This document shows positions 22,480-32,207 of a DNA stretch of 64,000 nt, in pieces. This stretch comes from Staphylococcus chromogenes. GTDB lineage: Bacteria; Bacillota; Bacilli; Staphylococcales; Staphylococcaceae. Where the stretch lies: positions 868,001-932,000 of the forward strand of contig NZ_CP118953.1 of the NCBI RefSeq assembly GCF_029024625.1, in the 5' to 3' direction. Both the position numbers and the translations under genes were made by a program. The stretch's first letter is position 1. The number at the start of each line of letters is the position of its first letter. The notes beneath the pieces are model-generated. The model did no database searches. It saw only the letters and a list, made by a program, of their open reading frames with translations, and was not told where the DNA came from.

Positions 22480-23937
22480 ATGAATTTTTGGGGAAAGTGT
22501 CTAGCCATTTTTATGATTGCAGTAATTTTGTTTTCAAATATTTCTGTTTCACAAGCAAAAGCTGCATCTACTGATCAATGGGATAAAATTAAAGAAAGAG
22601 GAGAATTAAGAGTAGGTTTATCAGCTGATTATGCTCCGATGGAATTTGAAAGAACAGTCAACGGACAACGTGAATATGCTGGAATTGATATTGAACTGGC
22701 TAAAAAAATTGCTAAAGATCACGGTGTTAAATTAAAAATCGTGAATATGCAATTTGATAGTTTATTAGGGGCTTTAAAAACAGGAAAAATTGATGTTATT
22801 ATTTCTGGAATGACGCCAACTGATGAAAGAAAAAAAGAAGTCGACTTTTCTAATTCTTATATGGCTGTTGATCAAAAAATAATTATCCGTAAAAAGGATG
22901 AAAATAAATATCAAACATTAGATGATTTAAAAGGGAAAAAGATAGGTGCACAAAAACAAACGACACAAGAAGAACTTGCGCGTACGGAAATACAGGACGC
23001 TGATGTTCAGTCATTAACGCGTGTACCCGAAGTAATCCTCTCATTAAAAAGTAATAAATTAGATGCAATAGTATTAGATAGTGCAGTTGGAAATGCTTAT
23101 TTAAAACAAAATAAAGAACTTACTTTTTCTAAAGCGTCTTTTGCGGATGAGAAAAAATATACCGCAATTGCCGTACCTAAAAATTCACCAGAGTTGTTAA
23201 ATAAGGTCAATCAAACGATAAAAGAAGTTGATGATCAAAACTTGATTAAAGATTATGAAGAAAAAGCCGCAAATGCGATGAAAGATGAAGGAAACTTTTT
23301 CACAAAATATGGCAGTTTCTTTTTAACAGGTTTGAAAAATACCATTTTAATTTCAATTATTGGTGTCGTCTTTGGCGCAGTGTTTGGAGCGATGTTTGCT
23401 TTAATGAAAATTAGCCGAATTAAACCATTAAAATGGTTAGCAGCTGCGTATATTGAATTTATAAGAGGGACGCCTTTACTTGTTCAAGTATTTTTAGTTT
23501 ATTTTGGAACAACAGCCGTTTTAGGCTTAGATATTTCTGCATTTATATGTGGTGCTATTGCGTTAGTCATAAACTGTACCGCATATATCGCTGAAATTAT
23601 ACGTGCGGGTATTAATGCTGTAGATAAGGGTCAAATGGAAGCGGCGCGTAGTTTAGGATTGAATTATAGTCAAACAATGAAAAATGTCATCATGCCTCAA
23701 GCAATCAATAATATTCTTCCGGCGTTAGGCAATGAATTTGTCACGGTGATAAAAGAATCATCCATTATTTCTGTTATCGGGGTTAGTGAAATTATGTTCA
23801 ACGCACAAGTTGTTCAAGGTGCTTCATTTGATCCGTTTACACCGTTATTGGTTGCGGCGATATTGTATTTCATTTTGACATTCACTTTATCAAGAATTAT
23901 GAATGTCTTTGAAGGGAGAATGAAAATCAGTGATTAA
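22480..23937 (+). CDS. Amino-acid ABC transporter, fused substrate-binding and permease protein
   Basis: A 485-residue fusion. A signal peptide (residues 1-28, ending at AKAAS) is followed by an SBP_bac_3 substrate-binding domain (about 35-265: [39 protein letters not shown]) and then a His/Glu/Gln-type permease domain (about 280-480) with the [22 protein letters not shown] coupling motif. Such fusions are common for glutamine or polar amino-acid importers in Firmicutes (GlnP type). The gene ends eight bases inside the ATPase gene, so the two are translationally coupled. The exact substrate is not readable from sequence. Confidence 0.9.
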   Translation: MNFWGKCLAIFMIAVILFSNISVSQAKAASTDQWDKIKERGELRVGLSADYAPMEFERTVNGQREYAGIDIELAKKIAKDHGVKLKIVNMQFDSLLGALKTGKIDVIISGMTPTDERKKEVDFSNSYMAVDQKIIIRKKDENKYQTLDDLKGKKIGAQKQTTQEELARTEIQDADVQSLTRVPEVILSLKSNKLDAIVLDSAVGNAYLKQNKELTFSKASFADEKKYTAIAVPKNSPELLNKVNQTIKEVDDQNLIKDYEEKAANAMKDEGNFFTKYGSFFLTGLKNTILISIIGVVFGAVFGAMFALMKISRIKPLKWLAAAYIEFIRGTPLLVQVFLVYFGTTAVLGLDISAFICGAIALVINCTAYIAEIIRAGINAVDKGQMEAARSLGLNYSQTMKNVIMPQAINNILPALGNEFVTVIKESSIISVIGVSEIMFNAQVVQGASFDPFTPLLVAAILYFILTFTLSRIMNVFEGRMKISD

Positions 23938-24652
23938 AATTAATAAACTCTATAAATCGTTTGGAGAACATGACGTACTCAAAGGCATTGATTTGAATAT
24001 TCAACAAGGAGAAGTTGTCGCAATTATTGGACCTTCCGGAAGCGGAAAAAGTACATTATTACGTTGCATGAACTTATTAGAACAACCCACTAAGGGTCAA
24101 GTTATATTTGAAGGAAAAGATTTAACAGAAAAAAGTACAAAAGTCGATCAACTTCGCCAAGATATGGGCATGGTTTTTCAAAATTTCAATTTATTTCCTC
24201 ATAAAAAAGTAATTGATAATATTATTTTAGCACCTAGTTTGTTAAAAAAAGGTCATAAACAAACGTTGAATGACCAAGCTTTGACTTTACTAGATAGAGT
24301 GGGGTTAAAAGATAGAGCAAACGCTTACCCTAATCAACTTTCTGGTGGTCAAAAACAACGGGTTGCCATTGCTCGAGCGTTAGCAATGAATCCGAAAGTG
24401 ATGCTTTTTGATGAGCCAACATCAGCACTTGATCCAGAGGTTGTAGGTGAAGTACTTACTGTTATGAAGGATTTGGCGAAAGAAGGTATGACAATGGTGG
24501 TGGTGACGCACGAAATGGAATTTGCCAAAAATGTGAGTGACCGTGTAATTTTTATGGCTGATGGCAACGTTGTTGAAGAAGGGAAACCGGAAGCGATTTT
24601 TGAACATCCTCAACATCAAAGAACGCAAAGCTTTTTAAAACGGGTCATGTAA
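23930..24652 (+). CDS. Amino-acid ABC transporter ATPase (GlnQ-like)
   Basis: A 240-residue ATPase partnering the upstream fused transporter. Walker A is GPSGSGKST near residue 34, Q-loop [11 protein letters not shown], signature LSGGQKQR near 138, Walker [15 protein letters not shown], and an H-loop VVVTHEM. It begins with GTG at 23930, overlapping the previous gene. This arrangement is a typical polar amino-acid importer operon. Confidence 0.92.
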   Translation: MIKINKLYKSFGEHDVLKGIDLNIQQGEVVAIIGPSGSGKSTLLRCMNLLEQPTKGQVIFEGKDLTEKSTKVDQLRQDMGMVFQNFNLFPHKKVIDNIILAPSLLKKGHKQTLNDQALTLLDRVGLKDRANAYPNQLSGGQKQRVAIARALAMNPKVMLFDEPTSALDPEVVGEVLTVMKDLAKEGMTMVVVTHEMEFAKNVSDRVIFMADGNVVEEGKPEAIFEHPQHQRTQSFLKRVM

Positions 24653-24711
24653 AAAAGTACATTTATTCATGTGATTAACCGTATTTTTTATTAATACGAC
24701 CTTTATATAAA

Positions 24712-24758
24712 AGAGCGTAGAGTAGCAAATCATAGATTATTGCTATTCTACGCTTTTT
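24712..24758 (+). terminator. Rho-independent terminator
   Basis: AGCGTAGAGTAGCAA pairs with TTGCTATTCTACGCT across a ten-base loop, followed by TTTT. Confidence 0.85.
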
Positions 24759-24939
24759 AACTTCAGCCAATAAATGAGGTACTTCACAGAATTACGGTGA
24801 TCATGACAATTTTTTAACGTCATTATTATTTAAATTTCTCTAAATAAGAGAGATTTTTCAAACAGATATTCGACAAATTTTTGAAAGGGTTATTTAGAAT
24901 TATGTTAAAATGGTAGAGTGGTTTTGAGAGGTGAAAATA

Positions 24940-26073
24940 TTGGATATTAAAACATTAAAACAAGAAATCATTGATTATGCACAACAAATTGGCATCGATG
25001 ATATCGGTTTTACGACGGCTGACCCTTTTGATGAATTGAAAAATAAGTTAATCGACTATCACGAAAATGGCTATGCCTCAGGATTTGAGGAATCTGATAT
25101 TCAATTAAGAACCGAACCTAAATTATCGATGGCTTCTGCACAATCCATCATTGCGATTGCAGTAGGTTATCCGAATAAACTTAAAAATGCACCTAAAAGT
25201 GTTCGTGGTGATCGTCGTGGAATGTTTGCGCGCGCTTCTTGGGGACAAGACTATCATACGATTATGCGTCGACGCCTTGATGATTTGGCGACATTTATTT
25301 CCTCAAAAGTACCAGAAGCAGAAATGATGTCTATGGTAGATACGGGGGTTTTATCTGATCGTGCTGTCGCTGAACGTGCAGGACTCGGTTTTACAGGACG
25401 CAATGGTTTTGTAATCAATCCGAAGCTAGGCACATGGTCATATCTTGGTGAGATGTTAATTAACATTCCATTTCCACCTGATGAACAGATTATGGATAGT
25501 TGTGGCACATGTACCATTTGTGTCGATCGTTGTCCAACAGGAGCATTAGTCGGTGATGGTCAACTTAATAGTCAAAAGTGTATTAGTTTTTTAACACAAA
25601 CTAAAGGCTATTTAAAAGATGAATATCGCTATAAAATAGGGAATCGTCTTTATGGATGCGATACTTGCCAACAAGTTTGCCCTAAAAATAGAGGAATAAA
25701 TACTGAACAAGAGGATATTATTTTAGAACCTGAAATATTAAAACCAAGACTTATTCCATTATTACAAATGACAAATAAAGAATTTAAAAACACATATGGT
25801 CACTTAGCAGGGGCTTGGCGTGGCAAGAAACCTATACAGAGAAACGCTATTATTGCATTAGCTCACTTTAATGAAGTTTCTGCGATCCCAGAATTAAAAC
25901 AAGTTGCAGAAAATGATCCCCGACCCATGATTAGAGGGACAGCGTATTGGGCAATTGGTCAAATTTTAGGTGTGGATGCTAAAGAGTATATTATGTCGCA
26001 TTATGACGATGAACTAGAAGAGGTTCAAAATGAAATGTTAAAAGGTTTAGAAATGAGGAGACAAACAAAATGA
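24940..26073 (+). CDS. queG: Epoxyqueuosine reductase QueG
   Basis: Cobalamin-dependent enzyme for the last step of queuosine synthesis on tRNA. The 377-residue protein shows the DUF1730-type N-terminal half, then two [4Fe-4S] ferredoxin motifs, CGTCTICVDRCPTGAL near residue 188 and CDTCQQVCPKN near 244, and a C-terminal HEAT-like stretch. The TTG at 24940 lies six bases after AGGTG; a GTG at 24931 overlaps the ribosome site. The stop overlaps trmL by four bases, so two tRNA-modification genes are coupled. Confidence 0.92.
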   Translation: MDIKTLKQEIIDYAQQIGIDDIGFTTADPFDELKNKLIDYHENGYASGFEESDIQLRTEPKLSMASAQSIIAIAVGYPNKLKNAPKSVRGDRRGMFARASWGQDYHTIMRRRLDDLATFISSKVPEAEMMSMVDTGVLSDRAVAERAGLGFTGRNGFVINPKLGTWSYLGEMLINIPFPPDEQIMDSCGTCTICVDRCPTGALVGDGQLNSQKCISFLTQTKGYLKDEYRYKIGNRLYGCDTCQQVCPKNRGINTEQEDIILEPEILKPRLIPLLQMTNKEFKNTYGHLAGAWRGKKPIQRNAIIALAHFNEVSAIPELKQVAENDPRPMIRGTAYWAIGQILGVDAKEYIMSHYDDELEEVQNEMLKGLEMRRQTK

Positions 26074-26540
26074 CGATACACGTAGTACTATATCAACCGG
26101 AAATACCCGCAAATACAGGAAATATTGCACGAACATGTGCGGCGACAGACACCCATTTGCATTTAATTCGCCCATTAGGTTTCAGTACAGATGATAAAAT
26201 GCTTCGCCGTGCCGGGTTAGATTACTGGAAATTTGTTAATATTACCTACCATGATAGTATCGAAGAATTTTTCGAAGCTACAGAGGGTGAATATTATCTA
26301 CTTACGAAATTTGGGTCAAAAAATCATACCTCTCAAGATTTTTCAGATGCAACTAAAAACCATTACTTTATTTTTGGGAAAGAAACGACAGGACTACCTG
26401 ATTGGGTAAAAGATACTTATCAAAATACTGCGTTACGTATCCCAATGACTGATAAAGTTCGTGCCTTAAACTTATCGAACACAGCTGCAATTTTAATTTA
26501 TGAAGCGTTAAGACAACAGGGTTATCCTAATTTACAGTAA
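26070..26540 (+). CDS. trmL: tRNA (cytidine(34)-2'-O)-methyltransferase TrmL
   Basis: A 156-residue SPOUT methyltransferase of the TrmL/CspR class, which 2'-O-methylates the wobble base of certain leucine tRNAs. Motifs are PEIPANTGNIARTCAAT at the N-terminus, FGKETTGLP near residue 102 and IPMTDKVRALNLSNTAAI near 128-147, forming the knotted SAM site. The ATG at 26070 overlaps the queG stop. Confidence 0.93.
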   Translation: MTIHVVLYQPEIPANTGNIARTCAATDTHLHLIRPLGFSTDDKMLRRAGLDYWKFVNITYHDSIEEFFEATEGEYYLLTKFGSKNHTSQDFSDATKNHYFIFGKETTGLPDWVKDTYQNTALRIPMTDKVRALNLSNTAAILIYEALRQQGYPNLQ

Positions 26541-26557
26541 ATTTTAGGGGCGATATT

Positions 26558-27727
26558 ATGACAGAATATGTTATTCAAGGCGGTACCATTTATACTGAAG
26601 ATGGCAAAATTGAGAATGGACATATCATCATCAAAGAGGGATATATTTCACATATTGGTCATATGCCTTATCAGGGCCATTTAGAAACGATTAACGTTCC
26701 GAACAGTCATATTTTACCTGGGTTTATTGATATCCATATTCATGGGGGATATGGTGAAGATGCGATGGATGCCAAGACGCATGGCTTGAAACATTTATCT
26801 GAGCAACTATTATCAGAAGGCACAACGAGTTATTTGCCAACTACAATGACGCAATCCAATGAAGCCATTACTAATGCGCTACAAACTATTGCACATTATC
26901 AACCCAATCAATCGCCACGTGAAGCAGAAATACTCGGGGTGCATTTAGAAGGTCCTTTCATTTCAGAACATAAAGTGGGCGCCCAAAATCCTAAATTTGT
27001 GCAACCTCCAACTTTAGAGCAATTGAAAGCTTATCAACAAGCAGCACAAGGACTCATCAAAATTGTCACTATTGCCCCGGAAGTTTCAGGGGCCTTAGAC
27101 GTTATTCGAAATCTAAGTGATCAAAATATTTTTTCAATTGGCCATACGGTTGCAACTTTTGATGAAGTAAATGAAGCGGTGACGTTAGGTGCTAGACATG
27201 TCACTCATTTATACAATGCTGGTACGCCATTTACACATCGTAATCCAGGTGTATTTGGAGCGGCATGGACGAACCCATTTTTACATTGTGAACTGATTGC
27301 AGATGGGATTCACTCTCATCCCGCATCAGTAGATATTGCTTTTAAGATGAAGGAAACGACACGTATGTATTTAATTACAGATGCGATGCGCGCTAAAGGA
27401 TTAGGTGAGGGAACTTATGATTTAGGAGGACAAAATGTGACTGTCGCCAATCATGAAGCTCGATTAAAAAATGGGTCATTGGCAGGGAGTATTTTGAAAA
27501 TGAATGTGGGTTTGAAAAATTTAATTCAATTCACGGGACGTTCTTTAGAAGATTTATGGCGTGTAACAAGTTATAATCAAGCTAAAGCATTAAACATTCT
27601 CCATCAAAAAGGCAGTTTGCGAGAGGGCAAGCATGCGGATATCGTTATTTTGGATCAAGAGATCAATGTTTTAAAAACAATCAAGATGGGGTATGTAGTT
27701 AATAATGTTAAAGACAAGAATGCATAA
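26558..27727 (+). CDS. nagA: N-acetylglucosamine-6-phosphate deacetylase NagA
   Basis: A 389-residue amidohydrolase that deacetylates GlcNAc-6-phosphate in amino-sugar catabolism and cell-wall recycling. It shows the metal motif IDIHIHGG near residue 56, LEGPFISE near 130, the ligand His residues in IGHTVATF and THLYNAG, the catalytic Asp in YLITDAMRAKG near 270, and GSLAGSILKMN near 306. AGGGG precedes the ATG. Immediately downstream is a NagB-fold protein lacking the NagB active site. Confidence 0.92.
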   Translation: MTEYVIQGGTIYTEDGKIENGHIIIKEGYISHIGHMPYQGHLETINVPNSHILPGFIDIHIHGGYGEDAMDAKTHGLKHLSEQLLSEGTTSYLPTTMTQSNEAITNALQTIAHYQPNQSPREAEILGVHLEGPFISEHKVGAQNPKFVQPPTLEQLKAYQQAAQGLIKIVTIAPEVSGALDVIRNLSDQNIFSIGHTVATFDEVNEAVTLGARHVTHLYNAGTPFTHRNPGVFGAAWTNPFLHCELIADGIHSHPASVDIAFKMKETTRMYLITDAMRAKGLGEGTYDLGGQNVTVANHEARLKNGSLAGSILKMNVGLKNLIQFTGRSLEDLWRVTSYNQAKALNILHQKGSLREGKHADIVILDQEINVLKTIKMGYVVNNVKDKNA

Positions 27728-27745
27728 ATAGAGGAGTGTACGAAT

Positions 27746-28345
27746 ATGGCAATGAACTTTAAAGTTTTTAAAGACAAAGATACTGCAGCAATTTATGCAG
27801 CAGATATCATCAGAAAACAATTTAACAATAATCCTACGACAATTGCTGGATTTCATTTGAGTGGTGAAGAAGCACCAGTATTAGACTATTTAAAACGCAA
27901 TGTAGATAATCATGCCGTAGATTTTAGTCAAATTCATGTGCTAGATTATGACAAGCAAACATCATATTTTAAAGCGTTAGGTGTACCAGAAAAACAAATT
28001 CATGAAATTCCAGAAGATGACGATGTTGAAAAATTTATCGAACATAAAGCGAAAACAAAAGATAATAAAGGCAAATTGACACTACAAGTTGTTTCTATTA
28101 ATCAGAATGGTGAATTCGGAGTACCAGTGAACAATGGTTTAAAACCTGCGCGTGAAATTTTTGTCATTGTGACAGGACATGATAAAGCTGATGTTATTAA
28201 AAAGTTATATGAAGATAATGGTAATACAAGCTTTATTCCATCAAGCTTAAAAACGCACCGTATGGTGAATGTCATTTTAGACGAAGCTGCAGCTCAAGGT
28301 TTGCCAGCTGATGTCAGAGAATATTTCACTTCTCTATATGCATAA
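27746..28345 (+). CDS. NagB/RpiA-fold protein without the deaminase active site
   Basis: A 199-residue protein in the fold family of glucosamine-6-phosphate deaminase; a close homologue of unknown function exists in S. aureus, as I recall. LDYDKQTSYFKALG (about residue 69) stands where NagB has its DEY motif, and GHDKADVIKKLYE and HRMVNVILDEAAAQGLP resemble NagB C-terminal parts. The GxDGHxAFNEP catalytic segment of true NagB is not present. It lies 18 bp after nagA with a GAGGAGTG ribosome site, so it is probably co-expressed. A regulatory or sugar-sensing role is possible but unproven. Confidence 0.7.
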   Translation: MAMNFKVFKDKDTAAIYAADIIRKQFNNNPTTIAGFHLSGEEAPVLDYLKRNVDNHAVDFSQIHVLDYDKQTSYFKALGVPEKQIHEIPEDDDVEKFIEHKAKTKDNKGKLTLQVVSINQNGEFGVPVNNGLKPAREIFVIVTGHDKADVIKKLYEDNGNTSFIPSSLKTHRMVNVILDEAAAQGLPADVREYFTSLYA

Positions 28346-28362
28346 AGAATAGGGGTGCCATT

Positions 28363-28527
28363 ATGACAGAAGAAAAACATATCGAACATGAAAACGAAAT
28401 GGTCGATGATTTTGATGATCTTGTCAGTTTAGGGAAAGAAATGGAACAAATTTCTGAAGCGAATGACGAAGAAAAAGAGAACCAAACACATGACGCATCT
28501 ATTCGTTCAGATAAAACTGAAGAATAA
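28363..28527 (+). CDS. Small acidic hypothetical protein
   Basis: A 54-residue protein with AGGGGTG before its ATG, 17 bp downstream of the NagB-like gene and upstream of a terminator, so a real last gene of this operon. It is strongly acidic (DDFDDL, EEKEN) and soluble, with no cysteine or membrane segment. I recognise no family. Confidence 0.7.
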   Translation: MTEEKHIEHENEMVDDFDDLVSLGKEMEQISEANDEEKENQTHDASIRSDKTEE

Positions 28528-28532
28528 TCTAA

Positions 28533-28572
28533 AGGCAATGACGTAAGATGTTCTTATGTCATTGTCTTATTT
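28533..28572 (+). terminator. Rho-independent terminator
   Basis: GGCAATGACGTAAGA pairs with TCTTATGTCATTGTC with one bulge or mismatch; a short T-rich tail follows. Confidence 0.7.
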
Positions 28573-28626
28573 ATGTGTATGCATTAAAATGAAATAAACT
28601 GTGACTTAAATGAAAGGTGTCAAAAT

Positions 28627-29037
28627 ATGAAACTTCATCGTTATTGGGTGCCCTTGCTCATTTTTTCTACATTAATCAATTTACTATCGATTAAAGGATT
28701 TCCGCTCGCTTTAGGAACCCTCTATTTGCCTGTGTTGTTTAAAGTCGTTCAAATGCAAATGAATTTATCTGAGGGATTATTAGAAGAAAAAGTGCATGCC
28801 CGCGTATTTATACATAATAACCAAAAAGGGATTATTATTAGCGTAATATGCTGTTTAGCAATCACGGCGGCTTTATTTGTATACTTAAATGATTTTTATA
28901 CAACACTCACAGGGTTTTTAGGCGTATTGATTGCGATGAGTCCTGTGACTTTAGCACTAGGAGTTATTCTATATATTGTTTCAGCTATAGCAGTTGTTCA
29001 AGCTGTAAAATACAAATTTTCAACTGAAAATAACTAA
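28627..29037 (+). CDS. Small hypothetical membrane protein
   Basis: A 136-residue protein with about four hydrophobic segments (roughly residues 8-25, 28-45, 70-88 and 95-125). A GAAAGGTG ribosome site precedes the ATG, and a terminator follows. Conserved next to fumC in staphylococci, as I recall; no functional motif is visible. Confidence 0.7.
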   Translation: MKLHRYWVPLLIFSTLINLLSIKGFPLALGTLYLPVLFKVVQMQMNLSEGLLEEKVHARVFIHNNQKGIIISVICCLAITAALFVYLNDFYTTLTGFLGVLIAMSPVTLALGVILYIVSAIAVVQAVKYKFSTENN

Positions 29038-29054
29038 AAGAATAGATTGATCTC

Positions 29055-29092
29055 AAAAGATGAAAGTTCAAAAGCGCTTTCATCTTTTTTAT
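29055..29092 (+). terminator. Rho-independent terminator
   Basis: AAAAGATGAAAG pairs with CTTTCATCTTTT, followed by more T. Confidence 0.85.
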
Positions 29093-29110
29093 ATTCTCAT
29101 AGATGGGCAA

Positions 29111-29140
29111 TTGAACCTACTTTTTGTTTAATGCTATAAT
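29111..29140 (+). promoter_or_regulatory. fumC promoter
   Basis: TTGAAC, an 18-bp spacer, then TGCTATAAT (extended -10 ending at 29140), 42 bp before the fumC ATG. Confidence 0.7.
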
Positions 29141-29181
29141 TTAATTGAAGATACATATTTCATAAAGGGGAGCGAATCAAT

Positions 29182-30567
29182 ATGTCAGTAAGAATTGAAC
29201 ACGATACATTCGGCGAAATTGAAGTACCTGCAGAAAAATACTGGGGTGCACAAACACAACGTAGTAAACAAAATTTTCCAGTAGGTAAAGAAAAAATGCC
29301 CATTGAGGTCATATATGGGTTTGCACAACTCAAACGTGGTGCAGCATTAGCAAATCACGAACTCGGCAAATTAAGCGATGCTAAAAAAGAAGCTATTGTT
29401 CATGCATGTGACCGCATTTTAAATGGGGAATTAGATGAACATTTCCCTCTTGTTGTTTGGCAAACAGGAAGCGGTACTCAAAGTAATATGAATGTAAATG
29501 AAGTCGTAAGTTACGTTGCGAATGACTATTTAAAATCTAAAGGAAGCGACGAACATATTCATCCAAATGATGATGTAAACAAATCTCAAAGTTCTAATGA
29601 TACTTTTCCAACGGCGATGCATGTCGCACTATATCACGAAATTGAATCTAAATTAGAGCCAGCCCTTAAAGGATTACGCGATACATTTCATGAAAAAGAA
29701 ACGGCATATAAAGACATTATTAAAATTGGTCGTACACACCTTCAAGATGCAACACCTATTACGTTAGGACAAGAAATCAGTGGTTGGCGTTATATGCTAG
29801 ACGTGTGTGAATCGTTGTTAGCGGATTCTAAAAAACATATTTTAAACTTAGCTATTGGAGGCACAGCTGTAGGGACAGGTATCAATGCGCATCCTGAATT
29901 TGGTGATAAAGTTGCACATTACATTTCAGAAAATACAGGTTATCCATTTGTCTCTTCAGAAAATAAATTCCATGCATTAACAGCACATGATGAAGTCGTT
30001 CAATTACACGGATCTTTAAAAGCGTTAGCAGGAGACTTAATGAAAATTGCGAACGATATTCGTTGGTTAGCGTCGGGGCCACGCGCAGGTTTAGCCGAAA
30101 TTAAGATTCCAGAAAATGAACCAGGTTCTTCAATTATGCCAGGTAAAGTTAATCCAACGCAATGTGAAATGTTAACGATGGTTGCCGTTCAAGTGATGGG
30201 AAATGATACGGTTGTAGGTATTTCAAGTTCTCAAGGTAACTTTGAATTAAATGTGTTTAAACCTGTTATTCTGCATAATACGTTACAATCGATTGATTTA
30301 CTTGCTGATGGTATGAATACATTTAACAAAAACTGTGCTGTTGGTATTGAACCGATTGAGGAACATATTGATGACTATTTAAATCGCTCATTAATGCTCG
30401 TCACAGCATTAAACCCACACATTGGCTATGAAAATGCAGCTTCTATTGCTAAAAAAGCGCATAAAGAAGGGTTAACTTTAAAAGAAGCAGCCATTCAATC
30501 AGGTCACTTAACAGAGGAACAATTTGATGAATGGATTAAACCGGAAGACATGGTTCATCCAAAATAA
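29182..30567 (+). CDS. fumC: Fumarate hydratase class II
   Basis: A 461-residue iron-independent fumarase interconverting fumarate and malate in the TCA cycle. Family signatures are [14 protein letters not shown] near residue 97, the [14 protein letters not shown] stretch near 130, [11 protein letters not shown] near 185 and the [11 protein letters not shown] signature near 317. A GGGGAG ribosome site and its own promoter precede it. ppx follows 21 bp downstream. Confidence 0.97.
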   Translation: MSVRIEHDTFGEIEVPAEKYWGAQTQRSKQNFPVGKEKMPIEVIYGFAQLKRGAALANHELGKLSDAKKEAIVHACDRILNGELDEHFPLVVWQTGSGTQSNMNVNEVVSYVANDYLKSKGSDEHIHPNDDVNKSQSSNDTFPTAMHVALYHEIESKLEPALKGLRDTFHEKETAYKDIIKIGRTHLQDATPITLGQEISGWRYMLDVCESLLADSKKHILNLAIGGTAVGTGINAHPEFGDKVAHYISENTGYPFVSSENKFHALTAHDEVVQLHGSLKALAGDLMKIANDIRWLASGPRAGLAEIKIPENEPGSSIMPGKVNPTQCEMLTMVAVQVMGNDTVVGISSSQGNFELNVFKPVILHNTLQSIDLLADGMNTFNKNCAVGIEPIEEHIDDYLNRSLMLVTALNPHIGYENAASIAKKAHKEGLTLKEAAIQSGHLTEEQFDEWIKPEDMVHPK

Positions 30568-30588
30568 GCAAGGAGGCTTTTCTTATCA

Positions 30589-32115
30589 ATGGAAAGGAAC
30601 GGATTAATTGATATCGGATCCAACACGATTCGATTAGTAATTTTTCAATTTCATCCTGATATCGGACTTAATGAAATACAAAACATCAAAACACCTGCAA
30701 GATTAAGTCAATATTTAGATAAAGATCAACGTATGTCAGAGGAAGGGATTGAAGTATTGACGGATGCTTTACACAGTTTTAAAAAAGTGGCTGATAAATT
30801 TGAAGTCGATCATTTATATCCTATTGCAACAGCGGCCATACGACAATCTACAAATCAAAAAGACATCATTAAACATGTAAAGAAAAAAGTTGGTATTGAT
30901 ATCATTATTATTCCAGAAGAAGATGAAGCCTTTTATGGGTCTTATGCCGTCACGCATACCACAGGTATTGACGATGGAATTACAGTTGATATCGGCGGTG
31001 GCTCAACAGAAGTGACCTATTTCGAAAAGCGTAAAATTAAAGAGGCAACGAGCTTTCCATTCGGTGTCGTGACTTTATCACGTATGTTTTTTGAAGGTAA
31101 AGATCACAATGACAAAGATGCCATAAAAAAAATGGAAAAATTTTTGAAAAATGAATTTAGCCAATTAGATTGGATTAAAGATAAAGATATTCATCTTGTG
31201 GGCATCGGAGGGTCGGCACGTAACTGTGCACGCATTCATCAGTCTTTACATCAATATCCTATTGCTGGTGTCCATGGATATACAATGAATCACGATGGAT
31301 TAAAGGAAGTTTACCAATTATTGAAGAAAACATCCCGTGAGGATTTAACCAATTTAGATGGTTTAAGCCGTGACCGCGCAGATATTATTCTACCTGCCGT
31401 TGCTGTATTTAATGTTTTATATGAAATCATCGATGCGGATGCATTTACTTTTTCAAGGAAAGGGATTCGTGAAGGTTTCATTATGAATCAAATTGCGAAT
31501 GCATATCCAGGAGAATTTTCGAAAAATCATGTACGCCAAGATGCGCTAAAACATCTTGCAAATGAATATCACATTGAACAAAGCGGTGCAAAACAACGTG
31601 TGAAACTTGCCTTATCATTATATAATCAAATTTTAAAATATAAAAAATTAGATATTGATGAACCATTAAAACAACTCTTCTTAGAAGCGGCATATCTCTA
31701 TTATTTAGGCAAATTTATAGATTCTGACTCTAGTTCACAACATACGTATTACATTATTGCAAACTCTAGCATCAATGGTCTCACACATAAAGAACGTGTC
31801 ACATTGGCATTACTCGCAAGTTTTAAAAATAAAACCCTTTTAAAATTTTATAGCGATGAGACAGGATGGTTTAATTCTGATGAAATGAATCATATTCAAG
31901 CACTAGGTGGGGTTGTCAAATTTGTTAACGCCATGAATATTTCAAACACGAACACCGTTAGTCAATTAACTTTATTAAAACAAAAAGAAGGGTTCCAACT
32001 AGATGTTTATTATCAAGGGGAACCTATTGCTGAAGCCTACCAAACACTACGCCAAAAGAAACACCTTGAAAAAGTTTTAAAAGACGAAGTTAAAATTAAC
32101 TTTACAGAATCTTAA
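30589..32115 (+). CDS. ppx: Exopolyphosphatase (Ppx/GppA family)
   Basis: A 508-residue ASKHA-fold phosphatase removing terminal phosphate from polyphosphate (or from pppGpp in GppA-like members). It shows GLIDIGSNTIRLVIF at the N-terminus and the second phosphate loop VDIGGGSTEV near residue 129; the C-terminal half has an HD-like helical domain. AAGGAGG lies about 12 bases before the ATG, a wide spacing. ppk follows, so synthesis and breakdown of polyphosphate are linked. Confidence 0.9.
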   Translation: MERNGLIDIGSNTIRLVIFQFHPDIGLNEIQNIKTPARLSQYLDKDQRMSEEGIEVLTDALHSFKKVADKFEVDHLYPIATAAIRQSTNQKDIIKHVKKKVGIDIIIIPEEDEAFYGSYAVTHTTGIDDGITVDIGGGSTEVTYFEKRKIKEATSFPFGVVTLSRMFFEGKDHNDKDAIKKMEKFLKNEFSQLDWIKDKDIHLVGIGGSARNCARIHQSLHQYPIAGVHGYTMNHDGLKEVYQLLKKTSREDLTNLDGLSRDRADIILPAVAVFNVLYEIIDADAFTFSRKGIREGFIMNQIANAYPGEFSKNHVRQDALKHLANEYHIEQSGAKQRVKLALSLYNQILKYKKLDIDEPLKQLFLEAAYLYYLGKFIDSDSSSQHTYYIIANSSINGLTHKERVTLALLASFKNKTLLKFYSDETGWFNSDEMNHIQALGGVVKFVNAMNISNTNTVSQLTLLKQKEGFQLDVYYQGEPIAEAYQTLRQKKHLEKVLKDEVKINFTES

Positions 32116-32207
32116 GCTTAGCTTTATGTTTATCGAAATATGGGTTGTGTTATTCTAAATTAAGCATAAAGGACCTTTGGGATCTATTAATGAGGTGAAA
32201 ATTAAAA

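Noticed and set aside
32160..32207. Possible T-box or riboswitch leader before ppk
   Set aside because: The GGACCTTTGGG stretch lacks the T-box core and no terminator/antiterminator pair is visible.
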